From assembly GCA_000149265.1 (NCBI GenBank), contig CH003275.1, positions 586,641 to 650,640 on the forward strand: a stretch of DNA of 64,000 nucleotides, read 5' to 3'. Below, piece by piece: positions 1 to 11,954 of this stretch. Made by a program: the position numbers and the translations under genes. Each line of letters opens with the position of its first letter. Position 1 is the first letter of the stretch. The notes beneath the pieces are model-generated. The model was not told where the DNA came from and did no database searches. It saw only the letters and a list, made by a program, of their open reading frames with translations. This stretch comes from Ciona savignyi. Its lineage: Eukaryota > Chordata > Ascidiacea > Phlebobranchia > Cionidae.

Positions 1-205
1 CGATAAGCTTGGTAGATTCGTACTTCGCCTTTCAGCCGAAGGGTTTCAGTTTCGAAACTGGTCGATATATAAATTCCGTTGTGTCCTTGGGAGGTTACTT
101 AAAGTGGACATTGCTTGAACCTAGCGAGGTTATCTAACGATTACAAGCGTGTTGACGCCCCTTGCATTTTGCCATTCACGGGGCTAAACATGAATATCTT
201 GTCCT
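1..205 (+). repeat. tRNA-derived SINE (family A), internally deleted
   Basis: Head cgcctttcagccgaagggtttcag followed by ttcgaaactggt (B-box-like), then tgtccttggg, and the tail gccattcacggggctaaaca. It ends about 45 bases before an ENPP splice acceptor. Confidence 0.75.
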
Positions 206-248
206 CATTATAGCGAATGATTCTAATATTTTGTTGTTTAACTACCAG

Positions 249-3200
249 TTGAGGATAACCTACAACACTTGGTCAACACATCATGGAAATACGACAACTG
301 TTCTTCAAGTGCGGAATGCCCAAACAGGTAAACACCGAATGCCATACCTCTTGTATGGTTGCCGCTGAAACTATTTGTCACCAGCTTTCCAACTTCCCCT
401 CTGATTGTCTTCTCCATCGATGGATTCCGAGCGGACTATATATACCGGGAAAAGACACCTACCATCTGGAAGTTAGGTGAGTTTTAGTGATCTGGGAATT
501 TTTGATCCAGTGACAGGCCAGTCATATACGGTTTAATGTGGAATGCTCTATAGCAGTGATTCCCAACCGCGGCTCCCAGCTGGCCTTCTTGCGGCTCTCA
601 TTGACCTTAGAAAATCCTAAAATAAAAAAAAAAAAAAAAAAAATTAGTATTCTAAAATTACCCTTGCTTAGTCTGAAGGCTGGGAAAAGAGTTTTAACTT
701 CATAGTTAAGATTAGAGGCAAGGAAAGTTGTGAAAAGGCTGCTATTGTTCCGTCACTGTTTTCTTAAAGCAGTGTGTTTTCATGCGGCTCCATACGTATT
801 CTAAAATTTGAAATTTGGCCCCGACACTAAAAAAGGTTGGGAACCACTGCTCAATAGGCTCGTCGTTAAGTACGCTTTTATATACAATTCGGTGTTTAGG
901 GATTTTACCGAGTTTAACTGAAAGCTTGAAATCTAAAGAATGTTATTTTATTTTCAGCTAATTGCGGAGTACACGCGCCATATATGAGATCAGTTTATCC
1001 AACGAAGACATTTCCAAATCACTACACGATAGTCACTGTAAGTATCGCTTTAAAATTTCCAAATAGTTGTAGATTTTGTCGTCTTATCTGAATATAACTA
1101 TTAATAAGAATCGCCAGATAAGGTAATCTAAGGTAATCTGGCGATTCTTTCGAAAAAAGATATCTTAGGATCGGATATTAAATTACTGGGAGTGGTTGTA
1201 ACCGTCACATAGGTAACCATCAAATGACCCTGCGTGCACCGTTTGGTTACCACAGCTATTGCAATGTATTATGTATGATTAGGAAGTTCCTTCTGTTTAC
1301 TTTTAGTACAACTCATTAATTCAATATGGTTTCAAACTTGTAAGTGCCTTCCTTAGTCTATGGCACAACTGTCTAGGTCATGTTTAGTTTCGATCATACA
1401 ACCTTACCAGTTAAAAAGCAACGCTGTGTCTATTCCAGTGAGCTGTAGCACCGTACAATGTCTTAATCCGGTTTTTACCCTTCAACAGGGTTTATATCCT
1501 GAAAGCCACGGTATCGTCGACAACACGATGTACGACACTGAATTGCAGGAGGTCTTCAAACGAGGATCGACAGCTTACCAGCCACATTGGTGGGGTGGGG
1601 AACCGGTGAGTGGCGGCGGAAGAGATATTCGAAAGTGGTTTACAAAACTGAAAATGTAGTTTTTAATTTGTAAGAAATAAACCTAGAATGGAGTCACACT
1701 GACCATTGGGTAACCTAGATTTCTATTTGTTTTTATTTAATATTTTTATGGAAAATTAGCAAATAATTAGATTACTGTAACTGCTTTTAGTTTAGTTTAC
1801 TGTGTTCCGTAAAGTGCCTTGCCCAAGGTCACAACCGACCAGCAAGCGACCAGTTTCGCACCTGCAACCTTTCGATTGAAAGGCGCCTGCCTTAATTAAG
1901 CGCCAGGCTACCGACAGGAATACTTCATAAGATGTAAAATGTTTACGATTATTGCAATCGTACCAGATCTGGGTAACAGCCAGAAGACAAGGAAAGAAAA
2001 GCGCTGCATACTTCTGGCCGGGGTCGGACGTCAATATCACCATGTATCCGAACTACTACAGAACATACAATTTAAGTGTCTCGCATGAAGAGAGAATTCA
2101 TCAAGTTTTGGGTTGGCTCGATCTACCGGCGGAGGAAAGGTGAACATTGATGATTGTTGAATAATAATCTTGTTTTGTGACGTATTCTGGCGGTTTAGTT
2201 TACCGGTAACAAATTAGATTGTCATCTAAAAGGTTGGGGCTCAAAACCAGTGGATTACTAGCGTCGGTAGGCAAAGCATTTAACGGACATTGGTTTAATG
2301 GGTTAAATAAAATCTAATGTAATATGTCGGTTGTACTTAATACTTCGATAACCCAAATGTGGACATTAGGTAACTTCCATTATTATAAAGTCTTTTTTAA
2401 TTTTTTCCATATACAAACACAGAGTATGTATTATGACATCACAGACCCGATGTAATTGTTGCGTATGTGAGCGCAGTGGATCACGCGGGGCATTCGTTCG
2501 GACCAGATTCAATCGAAATGGACGAGGCGCTGGCAAAGGCTGATAGTTACGTCACAATGCTTATGGACGGATTGAAAGTGCGGAATTTGCACAATTGCGC
2601 GAACGTCATTGTCCTTGCCGACCACGGTGAGCATGAGCTTCATCTACCGGCCATGTCTTGGCACCAATGATGCTGTTATACTAAATTTACCAACGTGCAT
2701 ATACTACATGTTGTAAAAATGGCAAACAATATATCATCAACAAATGAATCGACAACGGTGTGGTGGTGATGTTTTAATTAAAATTCTATTTAAAATGGTT
2801 TTAAGCGAATATATTAAAAAAAAATTATTGTGGAATAATAACGTTTGGTTTCGTCTGACTTCTACGGCTGTGAATAACCACGCAATTAATTTTATAAAAA
2901 GGTATGGCGGACATCAGCTGCAATCGGAAAACGAGCATTGAAGACTTCGGTGTGAATATGGACGCCGTCTATTTCAGAAAGGGGGCGGTTGGGAAGGTCG
3001 GTCCGAGTCACGATCCAAGCTTGGCCGGTCTGTTTGATGCCGAAGCTGTTTATGACTTGTTAAAGTGCACGCACAATACAAGTCACTGGCAAGTACGAAC
3101 CCGAGGTTTGTGTGCTGGGATGTTTGGCTGAACGGTTGTTGTTGCAGACTTTCTTGAAAACCCAATATCTGCCGAAACGGTTTCATTATGCGCACAACAG

Positions 3201-6200
3201 TCGCATCGAAGATGTGATTTTATCAATGGATGATGGTTGGCTTGCAGAAGGGTAGGTTGTATGGATTAGAAAGTGTCAACCTCGCGTTTAACTGTAACTA
3301 TTTGTTAAATACTTTTTTTTATGCTATATATTTTTAAAAACAGGGTTACCAAACCAAACTTGTTTTGATGTACAGTTAAAAAAAGTTTATTCTTGTTAGA
3401 TTCGTGCCCATTTAAACGGTTATAACCAAATAGTATTTTTTATGGTTAGGTGGAATTTCGAGACGACTGGGCCGAATTTCGTTAAAATTAAATATTTGCC
3501 AAAATTTAGATAAAGTCCTATCTAGACCATTGTAGTTTTCAAAAATTTCCTTAAGATCATTCACCCAGAATTATTCATTGCACATCTAATTTATATGATT
3601 TTAAATTTTTGGAAGTTTTAACTTAAAAACATATTATCTTTGTGTTTAATATTTAGTGAAATGAATAATTAACGACTGTGTGTTGGCATAACAATTGGTC
3701 GCGTTAACCATTTGGCCACAGTAGTCCGTCACAATTTGTCAAATAACTTCGATATTTTCTTTCCCAGACGGAAGAACTCTCTCACAGACTGCATTGGTGG
3801 TTCGCACGGGTTCGACAACGAGTTTAACAGCATGCACGTAATAAGATGTTTCTAACATGCAATTTTTGTACAATTGGATAGTACATGATAGTCATGTTTA
3901 TCCAGTGAGTGGGGAAACGAAGGGCGTTATTACACGGACAATCGTCAGATTACGAATACGCAAGGGGGCGTTTTCACATTTGAAGTCTTTTATCTAACCA
4001 ACAGACCTACCAGCAGAACTTAATAAAAGGTTGCTTCTCTTATATTTTAATGATACATTCAGGCACTATTTGCTGGACATGGCCCGGGATTTAAGCGACG
4101 GTACAACACAACGAAACCATTCGAAAACATAGAAGTTTACAACTTAATGGCAGGTAAACGCAACGTGAGTGATTGACTTACAACAAAAATAACCTTTCTC
4201 TGGGAAATAACTTAAATGTTATCCTTTTGTCAAGTCATATCTTCCTTAGAAAATGATGCGTCTTAAAAAGATTTTACTAATAAAACTTCAAAAAAATAAT
4301 TTGGTCACTAAAATTTTAATGGACATTTTTGAAAATATTGTATACCTTTATAGCCTAAAAGTATCAATATTTTAATTGGTCGTGCTAGCCATTCGACCAA
4401 TAAATTGATTTATATTTTTATTAATATTTCTTGCTCGTCACTTATACCTTTTATTAATTAGAAATGGTCCGTATCGCTCGTGTTAAGCATTTGTCCAAAC
4501 AGCCGTCTTGTTATTACTTCTTAATTGTCAGATTTGCTCGAGATAGAAGCTGCGCCGAACAACGGTACAAGAGGATCTCTCTATCATGTGATGTCAACAC
4601 CCATAAATATTACGTCAGATATTATCTTCAACGTTCAAGCTTGTTTTGCTTTGGAATCCCGAACTTATGTCCCACCTTGTAGCACCTGCCCAGTAAGATA
4701 CAATGAACATCATATTGATGACTTTGTTTTCAACTTTTCAAATAACAAAAAATCTTTCAGGATTTAAACGTGACCGCCGCAAATAGTCGAATTCTGAACT
4801 TCGTCTCAGGTACTATCATGTACAATACAATGAAACAAACATTCACATACTTTTGATGCTGCATTTCAGATGATACGCTACTGGAATTGCATGCACCTTA
4901 CGGATTACCTCAAACCCGAAGCGGCAACATTCTATCATGTATGCTATATCACCAAGACTATATCAACGAATATGACCAATACATGCGCTTGCCGTTATAC
5001 GTTGCGTACACAGTGCAGAACAAGGTAGCCTTATACGTTTATTCAAAATATAAAATAATAATTCGTTTAACTGATTAGCTTTGTGAGTTATTGCAATAGA
5101 ACATCCTGTCCTATATCCTTAAAATAAATTAGCGAAGTATTGTTTTTTTTCAGACCACAACCAAATCTCAACCCAACAAATGCATCCGACCAGATATTAG
5201 ACTTCCACAGGAAAGTTCGTCCAAATGCATTGAATACGGTTCAGCCAGTGAGGCCCATGTATCTCATTCATTCCTCTATCCATCAGGTGAATTTCATTCA
5301 TGCAATCACAACACCGACCATATCCTTAAAATAATTTCCGCTATTGAGGAATATGCAAAAAGGGAGCCATTTTATCACTTTTGGCGCTATCGCCGATATC
5401 TCCGAATATAAATGAAATTTTTAAATTTTTAAAAATCTTATTACTTATAGACTTATATATACCAAGGGCGATGAGGTAGCTAGGAAACCCAATCGTTTCT
5501 GGACACAGAATATTACACCGGACATTCAACATGGATTTTGAAAATAGTGGTGGTTTACACGTGGTTAACACTCTCTAGTTTCATATAGTTTTGTTCTCCC
5601 GGCCCATTTACTTATTTATTCTTAACTGGCACCAAAAAAAGTAATTGCCAACTTCTTATTTAAAACGTCTTCCCCAAACTAAGTTACCACTGATTATTAT
5701 AGAATTGTCAACCGGAGTTGCTGTCCACGATGCTTCTGTTGAGACGAATGTGGTTCCAATGTATGATTCAACGCAACAAGGTACGGCGAGCCTCAAAGCA
5801 TTTCAATTACTAATCAATTCCTTCCTGCCACCCCAGTATGGAACTACATAGCAAAGGTGGTCTCCCAGTGGTCAAATCTGCTTGGTAATATTAACGTGAT
5901 CGCTGGACCAGTGTTCGATTATGATTATGATGGACACAGGGACAATATGGCAAAGCTGATGAGGTAATTGTTTAACACACAATTTTGAAGGGGTCGTGTG
6001 TTATACTCATGGGTCCGTGTTCTTAATTGGCACATAGAGCTCATGTAACCGCTCACAACAATATCCCACATACGACTACTTTTACTACAACATAACAGCC
6101 AGAAAGATCGCGGAACAAAAATGTATTTAATACAACGCGTGAGATCACTAATTAGCCCACCATATGTGTTAAAAATCGACGGTCGTGTGGACTCTTAAAA

Positions 6201-7143
6201 CGGAAATATTTACGAGTCCGTCACAGGTTCGTTTGTATCGATAAAAAATACAAAACAAGGGACTAATTATCCTATGAGGTACAGCAATGGTAAGATTACC
6301 CTAAAACTATTGTATATAGTCCTGTTATCTCTCTGCCTCATAGTATTAATTTCCCAGGATCGGAAAGTTCACGAAAATTGGAATAAACTCCGTTCCAGTT
6401 CCGACCCATTTCTTCATGATTCTATCTCGTTGCAAGCAGTGTACAGACAATATGAACATGACGTCACCGAATGACGTAGATGTCCTCAGCTTTGTCGTAC
6501 CAAATTACGTGGAAGAGCCTTGTCACGAGGTGTCTATTGTGCAAATGTTATTTGTACTGAGATTGGGTCGATCGTCGCTTTTCAGTTGATAGATTGTTGG
6601 ATCGAAACCAGCTCTTGGCTTATTAAGTTGTCTCGGGCACTTAACCGTCATCACCTGGTCCCAGTGGATAAATGGGTTAAACTAAAACTAAATTAAATTA
6701 TTGATCGTCCCGACAATGAACACGGGGTAATCTGTCGATTGCCCGTGGGTGGACGCCCCCGTATGGCTTCCCATTCACGGGGTTTAAAAGAATAATTAAT
6801 CCCATTTCTAATTTTAACCCGGGAACAATATTTAATCAATTCCATTTATAATTTTAATACAGAAACATTGTTTAATCAATCCTATATCTAATACTAACCC
6901 GGAAACATTGTTCAGACCGATCAAACTCCAAGCGAGTGGATTCCAGACACATTAAAGGAACATGTCGCTAGGATAAGAGATGTGGAATTGCTCACTGGAA
7001 TATCTTTCCTACCAATTTGGACGCATAGTCGGGATGTTCACCAAGAAACGCGAATCGAAGCGATTCGTTTGAGACTCAATCTGCCAGGGTCCGACAATCA
7101 ATGGATGAAACTATTCCTCAACGAACCTCTCGACTATTCCTGA
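249..7143 (+). CDS. Ectonucleotide pyrophosphatase/phosphodiesterase, ENPP1-3 type (5' end outside window)
   Basis: ENPP ectoenzymes hydrolyse nucleotide pyrophosphate or lysophospholipid bonds outside the cell using two zinc ions. Eighteen exons join in phase: 249-327, 385-476, 958-1037, 1489-1605, 1967-2139, 2445-2626, 2902-3092, 3148-3251, 3768-3837, 4063-4153, 4532-4692, 4761-4809, 4870-5024, 5154-5286, 5703-5780, 5837-5963, 6358-6529, 6916-7143, giving about 759 visible residues. Seen in order: the linker [18 protein letters not shown] (metal Asp), [15 protein letters not shown] (nucleophile Thr), [19 protein letters not shown] (Asp/His ligands), [28 protein letters not shown], then the nuclease-like domain with [10 protein letters not shown] and [15 protein letters not shown]. 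All metal ligands are present. The transmembrane anchor and somatomedin-B repeats expected of the family would lie upstream of base 249. ENPP1, 2 and 3 cannot be told apart here. Confidence 0.93.
554..849. mobile_element. hAT-type non-autonomous DNA transposon (MITE), ENPP intron
   Basis: The ends are inverted: CAGTGATTCCCAACC at the left and GGTTGGGAACCACTG at the right. They are flanked by near-identical 8-bp direct repeats, ctctatag (546-553) and ctcaatag (850-857), the target-site length of hAT elements. The 296-bp body holds a long A-run near 625-643 and no coding capacity. It sits in the intron after the exon ending at 476. The family is inferred from the ends and duplication length. 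Confidence 0.8.
1108..1330 (-). repeat. SINE family A fragment with inverted tail duplication
   Basis: Minus-oriented middle part (ggttaccacagctattgcaa ... gtacaactcattaat). It is preceded by a perfect 12-bp inverted repeat (gaatcgccagat / atctggcgattc, 1108-1147) made of tail-like sequence. Confidence 0.55.
1800..1915 (-). repeat. SINE family A, head half
   Basis: Contains aagtgccttgcccaagg, accagtttcgcacctgcaac and ggttgaaaggcg-like sequence. It ends about 50 bases before an ENPP acceptor. Confidence 0.8.
2190..2390 (+). repeat. Degraded SINE family A copy
   Basis: Weak match: aaaaggttggggctcaaaac, then gacattggtttaatgggtt. Probably an old copy. Confidence 0.35.
3691..3726 (-). repeat. 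SINE family B fragment
   Basis: ggtcgcgttaaccatttggc, the reverse of the family B head, in an ENPP intron. Confidence 0.45.
4372..4405 (-). repeat. SINE family B fragment
   Basis: ttggtcgtgctagccattcg, the reverse of the family B head, in an ENPP intron. Confidence 0.45.
6165..6255 (+). repeat. tRNA-Ser-like SINE (family B) fragment
   Basis: acggtcgtgtgg near 6179, then acgagtccgtcacaggttcg. ENPP intron. Confidence 0.45.
6560..6790 (+). repeat. SINE family A
   Basis: ttggatcgaaaccagctctt, cgggcacttaaccgtcat, gtaatctgtcgattgccc and the tail cttcccattcacggggttta. ENPP intron before the last exon. Confidence 0.8.
6794..6912. repeat. 40-bp tandem repeat, three copies, up to the last ENPP splice acceptor
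   Basis: Three imperfect 40-bp units (6794-6833, 6834-6873, 6874-6912) share the form aat-caat-cc-att-tataattttaa then gaaacattgtt. The third unit runs straight into the cag acceptor at 6913-6915 of the terminal ENPP exon, so the pyrimidine tract of that acceptor is part of the array. Confidence 0.8.
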
Positions 7144-7174
7144 GTTTACACTTTATATCAATGGAATAATGTAA

Positions 7175-7180
7175 AATAAA
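7175..7180 (+). promoter_or_regulatory. Poly(A) signal of the ENPP gene
   Basis: AATAAA lies 32 bases after the ENPP stop codon, the usual place for 3' end formation. It implies a very short 3' UTR. Confidence 0.7.
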
Positions 7181-7970
7181 TCTTTAATTTGAAAATTACA
7201 CCGGTTTTCATCGCAAGTATTTGTCGTACGTATGTTAATGATTGTCAAGTTTAATTCTAGCACTTGAATAACTAAAAGAGGAATCTAATTTTACCATCAG
7301 TTAAGTGAGATCGTTTCTTTTCCAATTTACGAGTATAAATAAATGTTTTATCTATTTGAAATAATCAAGGTTTTTGGTTATGCAAAGGTGGTAATTAGCA
7401 ATAGGTTTGTTCTGAGTCAGTTTTTGGCCAATTTCTATGGCGGTAAAAACGGCAGATGATAAGTTCCAATTTTTATTTATTTCGTTGATACATATTAGTT
7501 AGTCAACACGTATTAGGTTGTCGCCACATATTGAGTTGTCAACACATATTAAACGTACTTGCTGCTAAAAAGTTAGGCCTTTTTAACTTTGGGACCTTGT
7601 GTGCAATCGATGCATACGTTCTTTACCATTTTTAGTACGTGCATGCTAGCTGTGCAAAACGTGAATGGTATCCGCCATATGTTTCCTATGAATCCTTCCC
7701 ACATTACGCCATTCATCGCGAGATGGCTTGTTTGGTTTTGTGCGTGAATTGTTTTGATTAATGTATTATTGGAAACGCGTTCTGAAATGCGGACCAAGTA
7801 TAGTTGTCTGTTTTGGGTCGCATCTCCAGGCATGTCTAACTAATCAGTTAAACTGTATGTGTTTCACTTTATTAGTTTAATCCTTCCGATACGAAGTCTA
7901 GTTTGTCGTATGGCTTTCGAGTCTTAATAGCTAAAGGGAACTTTAGGCCAGATTTATTGCAAGGCATCTA
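7181..7970. other. Spacer between ENPP and the sulfatase gene
   Basis: Apart from the 18-bp array at 7490-7558 I see no gene or repeat here. A minus-strand frame at 7573-7833 has no recognisable domain. The stretch probably includes the sulfatase promoter. Confidence 0.5.
7490..7558. repeat. 18-bp tandem repeat, about 3.8 copies
   Basis: Units at 7490, 7508, 7526 and 7544 follow the pattern acatattgagttgtcaac. The array lies in the ENPP-sulfatase spacer. No function is evident. Confidence 0.7.
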
Positions 7971-7975
7971 AGCAG

Positions 7976-7982
7976 TATAAAA
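7976..7982 (+). promoter_or_regulatory. Candidate TATA box of the sulfatase gene
   Basis: TATAAAA stands 84 bases before the first in-frame ATG (8060) and 222 before the favoured start (8198). This would place transcription initiation near 8005-8012. A short upstream frame (ATG at 8050, stop at 8077-8079) lies in the predicted leader. Confidence 0.45.
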
Positions 7983-8197
7983 TCGCCTGAATCTCCACAT
8001 AGCTTACGCTATTAGCAACTAAGCTTTGCGGTCAGACTACTATAATATAATGTTGTTGTATGTTAGAATGCTTACGTAACATTGTTAAAATGCTTCAAAT
8101 TGTAAAAATGGTTATTTTAATTACGTATTGTACAGACACGTTACAGTTGCTGTTTCTTTCTTTCGGATCTAAATGGTTATCCTGCTACAAAGACATA

Positions 8198-9758
8198 ATG
8201 CACTTGTTTATTATCAAGGTAACACTTTTCGTTGTCGCAATTCAGTTACCACAAAGTGTTTCAACCTCCAAAACAAACATTGTGTTCATTCTGGCTGACG
8301 ACCTTGGGTTCAATGATATCGGGTACCATGCTGTCGAGCATCATTCCGATATGAAGACTCCATTCCTGGATTCCCTGGCAATGTCGGGGATAAGGTTGGA
8401 GAATTATTACGTTCAACCAATCTGCTCTCCGTCTAGAAGTGTCTTGATGAGCGGACGTTATCAAATCCACACTGGTTTGCAGCATTACGTCATATTACCT
8501 CAACAAAGGAGTGGACTACCTTTGGACAACATTTTACTGCCGGAGCAGTTGAATAAATGTGGATACGATACTCACATGGTTGGTAAGTGGCATCTCGGAT
8601 TCTATACAGAGGATTATACTCCATGGAAACGTGGCTTCAATTCATACTTTGGCTACTTGACTGGAGAGGAAGATTATTACACAAGATGGAAATGCGGTGG
8701 GTGGAAACGCGTGTGGTTACGACATGTCTTCTGAAAAGGGTCCAACTAACGAAACTTATGGGAAGTACTCCGCTAACTTATTTGTTGACAAAGCAAAAGA
8801 AGCAATAGACAAGAGAAATACAAGTCAGCCTTTATTTTTATACGTCGCGTTCCAGTCAGTACATTCTCCAGTGGAGGTGCCTGCATCCTATGAAGAACCG
8901 TTTGCATATATTAAAAATAACAACCGAAGAGTGTATGGTGGTATGGTGGCAGCACTGGACGAAGCTGTTAAAAACATCACACATCACTTGCAAGCTGCAG
9001 GATTGTGGAACAACACACTTTTAATTTTTTCAACAGATAACGGCGGCCAAACACTGTCTGGTGGGAATAATTATCCTCTCAGAGGAAGGAAGTTTACTCT
9101 CTGGGAAGGTGGGATCAAAGGGGTTGGATTTGTGCACGGGAAAATGCTCAATGTCCAAAACCCAAATGTAAAAGTCAATAATGAAATGATGCATATCTCT
9201 GATTGGTTTCCTACAATAATGGCTGTCGGTCAGTGTCCGTATGTGAAAGGTACACAACAGCTGGATGGTTTTAATCAATGGGATACTATTCTTAGCAATT
9301 CTGCATCGCCAAGACACGAAATTCTTCTCAACATTGACCCACTGTTCACGCCGCTGTTCTACAACCAAACTCCAAGGAAATCTGCCAGAATGGGCTTCGA
9401 TACATCGGTCCATGCAGGGATAAGGCACGGGGAGTGGAAGCTGCTGACAGGAGCACAGGGTGACGACCGGCGGGTCGAACCCCCAGAGTGGAAGAATCGT
9501 GGTGAAAAGATATACGAAGAGAATCCATATACTCCTGGGATGCAGCAACGTAGCGCTAAATTAGTCCAACTTTACAACATTGTGTATGATCCGTACGAGC
9601 AATTTGAATTGTCCGACTTCTTTCCGGAAATAGTCGACGAACTTTTAGTGAGATTATCTGCTTACAATGCAAGTTCAGTGCCGGTGCATTTTCCTGGGAA
9701 TGATCCAGCTTCTGACCCACGCCTGCACGGTGGATTCTGGACACCTTGGGTCAAATAG
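8198..9758 (+). CDS. Arylsulfatase B-like sulfatase, no visible intron; one frame break
   Basis: Formylglycine-dependent hydrolase that removes sulfate esters, typically from glycosaminoglycans, in the lysosome or outside the cell. The start at 8198 is favoured because it opens a signal peptide ([19 protein letters not shown]) directly before the sulfatase core; in-frame ATGs at 8060, 8090 and 8108 are alternatives. Seen in order: [18 protein letters not shown] (metal Asp pair), [15 protein letters not shown] (Cys of the CxPSR signature), [65 protein letters not shown]. The reading frame shifts by one base between about 8680 and 8707, most simply a surplus A in the run at 8705-8707. Both sides are well conserved, so a sequence error or recent allele is likelier than an old pseudogene. 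TATA box upstream, poly(A) signal downstream. Confidence 0.88.
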
Positions 9759-9852
9759 ATATTCTTAATCATTCGCAGATGTTGTATCATAGAATTATAT
9801 AGTATTCTATGGTTGTATTCGGCGACATTTCGACGAATTGGCTCGATCAGCC

Positions 9853-9858
9853 AATAAA
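9853..9858 (+). promoter_or_regulatory. Poly(A) signal of the sulfatase gene
   Basis: AATAAA 95 bases after the sulfatase stop, followed by a GT-containing stretch. Confidence 0.6.
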
Positions 9859-10342
9859 TGGAATTGTGGAAGTTCACATGCGTCATTTTTCATATGACGT
9901 AAAAAGGCAATCCTTATTAATCAGAAATGATCTTAGCAGCGATCATCCACCTATTGCATTTTTTTGTTTTGACTAAGGCGATAAAAAAACGTTTTAATTC
10001 AAAATTGCAGATTGTTTTAAAGCCCTGTATCAACTTATTCATTAATAACTTTAGTTAAAACTGTACCAGTTGGAATGTTTTTGATGTGATTGTGTAACTA
10101 AACAAACCTTAGACCGAAATGCACAATTGTACATGGGTTACATATTAATACACAACAGTGTTAGTGGATCCATTAATTAACTGGGCGCAAGCGATAAACG
10201 CTAGGTGGCATTTCCAAGCACAAATACGAATAATCAAGCGGGTTGTTTTGTTTTAACTTTTCAGCTGAAAGCCAAGGCACTTACCGACACAGTTATGTAA
10301 CTGGCCGATTTGCTAATTCTATAAGAACGTCAAAAATCGTAC

Positions 10343-10600
10343 GGTCGTGTGGCCGAATAGTTAACGCGACCGATACATATGCCCACTCTTAAACAAAAAA
10401 AAAACGGTCCTAGTGACGAGCCCATCATGGGTTCGAAACTTGGCTCGGTAAAAAAAGAGAAAAATCTGCCGAAAGCAGATAGATTGTAAGAATCGAAACC
10501 AGCCGATGTAAAGGCGGTTAAGTTCGTGAGCAAGCCAGTTAGCGGACACAATCTGGTTCTGGTAAATTACTGGGTTGAAATAAAGCTAAATGTCGGAACA
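10343..10600 (+). repeat. Composite: SINE family B joined to family A head
   Basis: Head ggtcgtgtggccgaatagtt, then cggtcctagtgacgagcc, catgggttcgaaacttggct and an A-run. Directly after comes family A-like sequence (agaatcgaaaccagccgatg). A candidate hybrid or a B element beside an A element. Confidence 0.65.
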
Positions 10601-10883
10601 TAAGCATATCAGCCTAATAACCTTACCGAATTCAGTAAGAACTATGATACCACGGTTAGTTTGCGTGCGGGTTTGCATTCGGTTTATCAACTACAGACAG
10701 TTGAATAACCTAATTCAAGTTGGATTGTGTTAAGACGCCAGTGTAAGCTATTTGCCTGAACCGCGTCGTTGCTTTAAAAAACACAAACTTTACACGGACA
10801 CTGGAATATTACTGCAGCTTTCAATTATAGCACAATGTGCTGTAAAGACTTGGGGCAGGATATTCGTTTGGATATATACCGAC

Positions 10884-11150
10884 CGGTTAGTCTGGTTTAG
10901 TGCGACGCCTTTAAAGCTTAAGGTTGTAGATGGTCCGTTGTGTCATTGAGCAAGGAACTTAATTGACATTGCCTGAACCCAGCGGATTAATGGGTTCTAC
11001 CAAAATAAAGGAACGTGTGTATCGTATACAACATACTGCAATAGTTTTGGTAACCCGACGATGGGCGCGAGGTGATCTGACGATTGCCCTTGTGTTAACC
11101 ACCTTGGTTTTCCCATTGAATATCCTATCATATTCAGGTTTATTTCCGTG
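10884..11150 (+). repeat. SINE family A, near full length
   Basis: ggttagtctggtttagtgcg (A-box), gacattgcctgaacccagcg, attaatgggttctaccaaaa, catactgcaatagttttggt, and a tail ttttcccattgaatatc. Confidence 0.88.
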
Positions 11151-11224
11151 AATGTAAAAAGCAAATCTATTACAGTGTGTTAGTTGTGCATGATAAAAAT
11201 ATTACTTTAAATTGGGAAAACCCA

Positions 11225-11352
11225 TTATTCTACTGTGTTCAGTCAATGCTCGTTAATTGCCTTGGCCAAGCAAATAACCGATCAGCTAGCGGCCAGTTTC
11301 AAACCTGCTACCCTTCATCTGAATTACGACGCATTACCAAACCACGCCATTA
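11225..11352 (-). repeat. SINE family A, head half
   Basis: Minus-oriented: attgccttggccaagcaaat, ggccagtttcaaacctgcta, cattaccaaacca. Confidence 0.75.
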
Positions 11353-11954
11353 GATCGGAGATATTATAGATTTAAAATGTGCTTTTTGTATAACAAACAA
11401 ACGGCTTTCCAAGCAGGTATATATTAGTTTATTTTACAAAGTGTTGCCCCGCATATATCAATTCAAAGGTGAATTATTTCCAAACAGGCTAGCGAAGTTG
11501 TGTAGGGTGGCATATAATTTGTGACGTCATAATACGATTTAAAACCTATAATTCTAATGATATTCCAGTAAAACAGTGTTGCCCAGTTAATTCCCAAACA
11601 CCATTTTTACAATAAATTTTTGAATTTATATTTAACTATTTAAATCCAACATTTTTATACCATAGATTTGGCTTTGACTAAATGAATAGCAATATATTAT
11701 AAATACGAAAATCACAAGGTTGTCTATATGCTGCATGATGTGAATACTGCGTTTATACAAGTGCTTGAGCTAAAAGTGCTGTGCGTACATAAGTGATCAG
11801 CAAGCGTGCCGTTCTGACTTAATGGACGAGTAGATTAACATCGATGTCATCTGGAAATAGAAAAAAAAAATACTTTAGAATTTCGAATAACTAGTTGTGA
11901 ACTTCGAAAAGAAACTGATGGGGCGTTTGAATAAACGCAATTATTTATTAAATT

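Noticed and set aside
9030-9548. 172-codon minus-strand frame
   Set aside because: It is exactly antisense to conserved sulfatase sequence and has no domain; a shadow.
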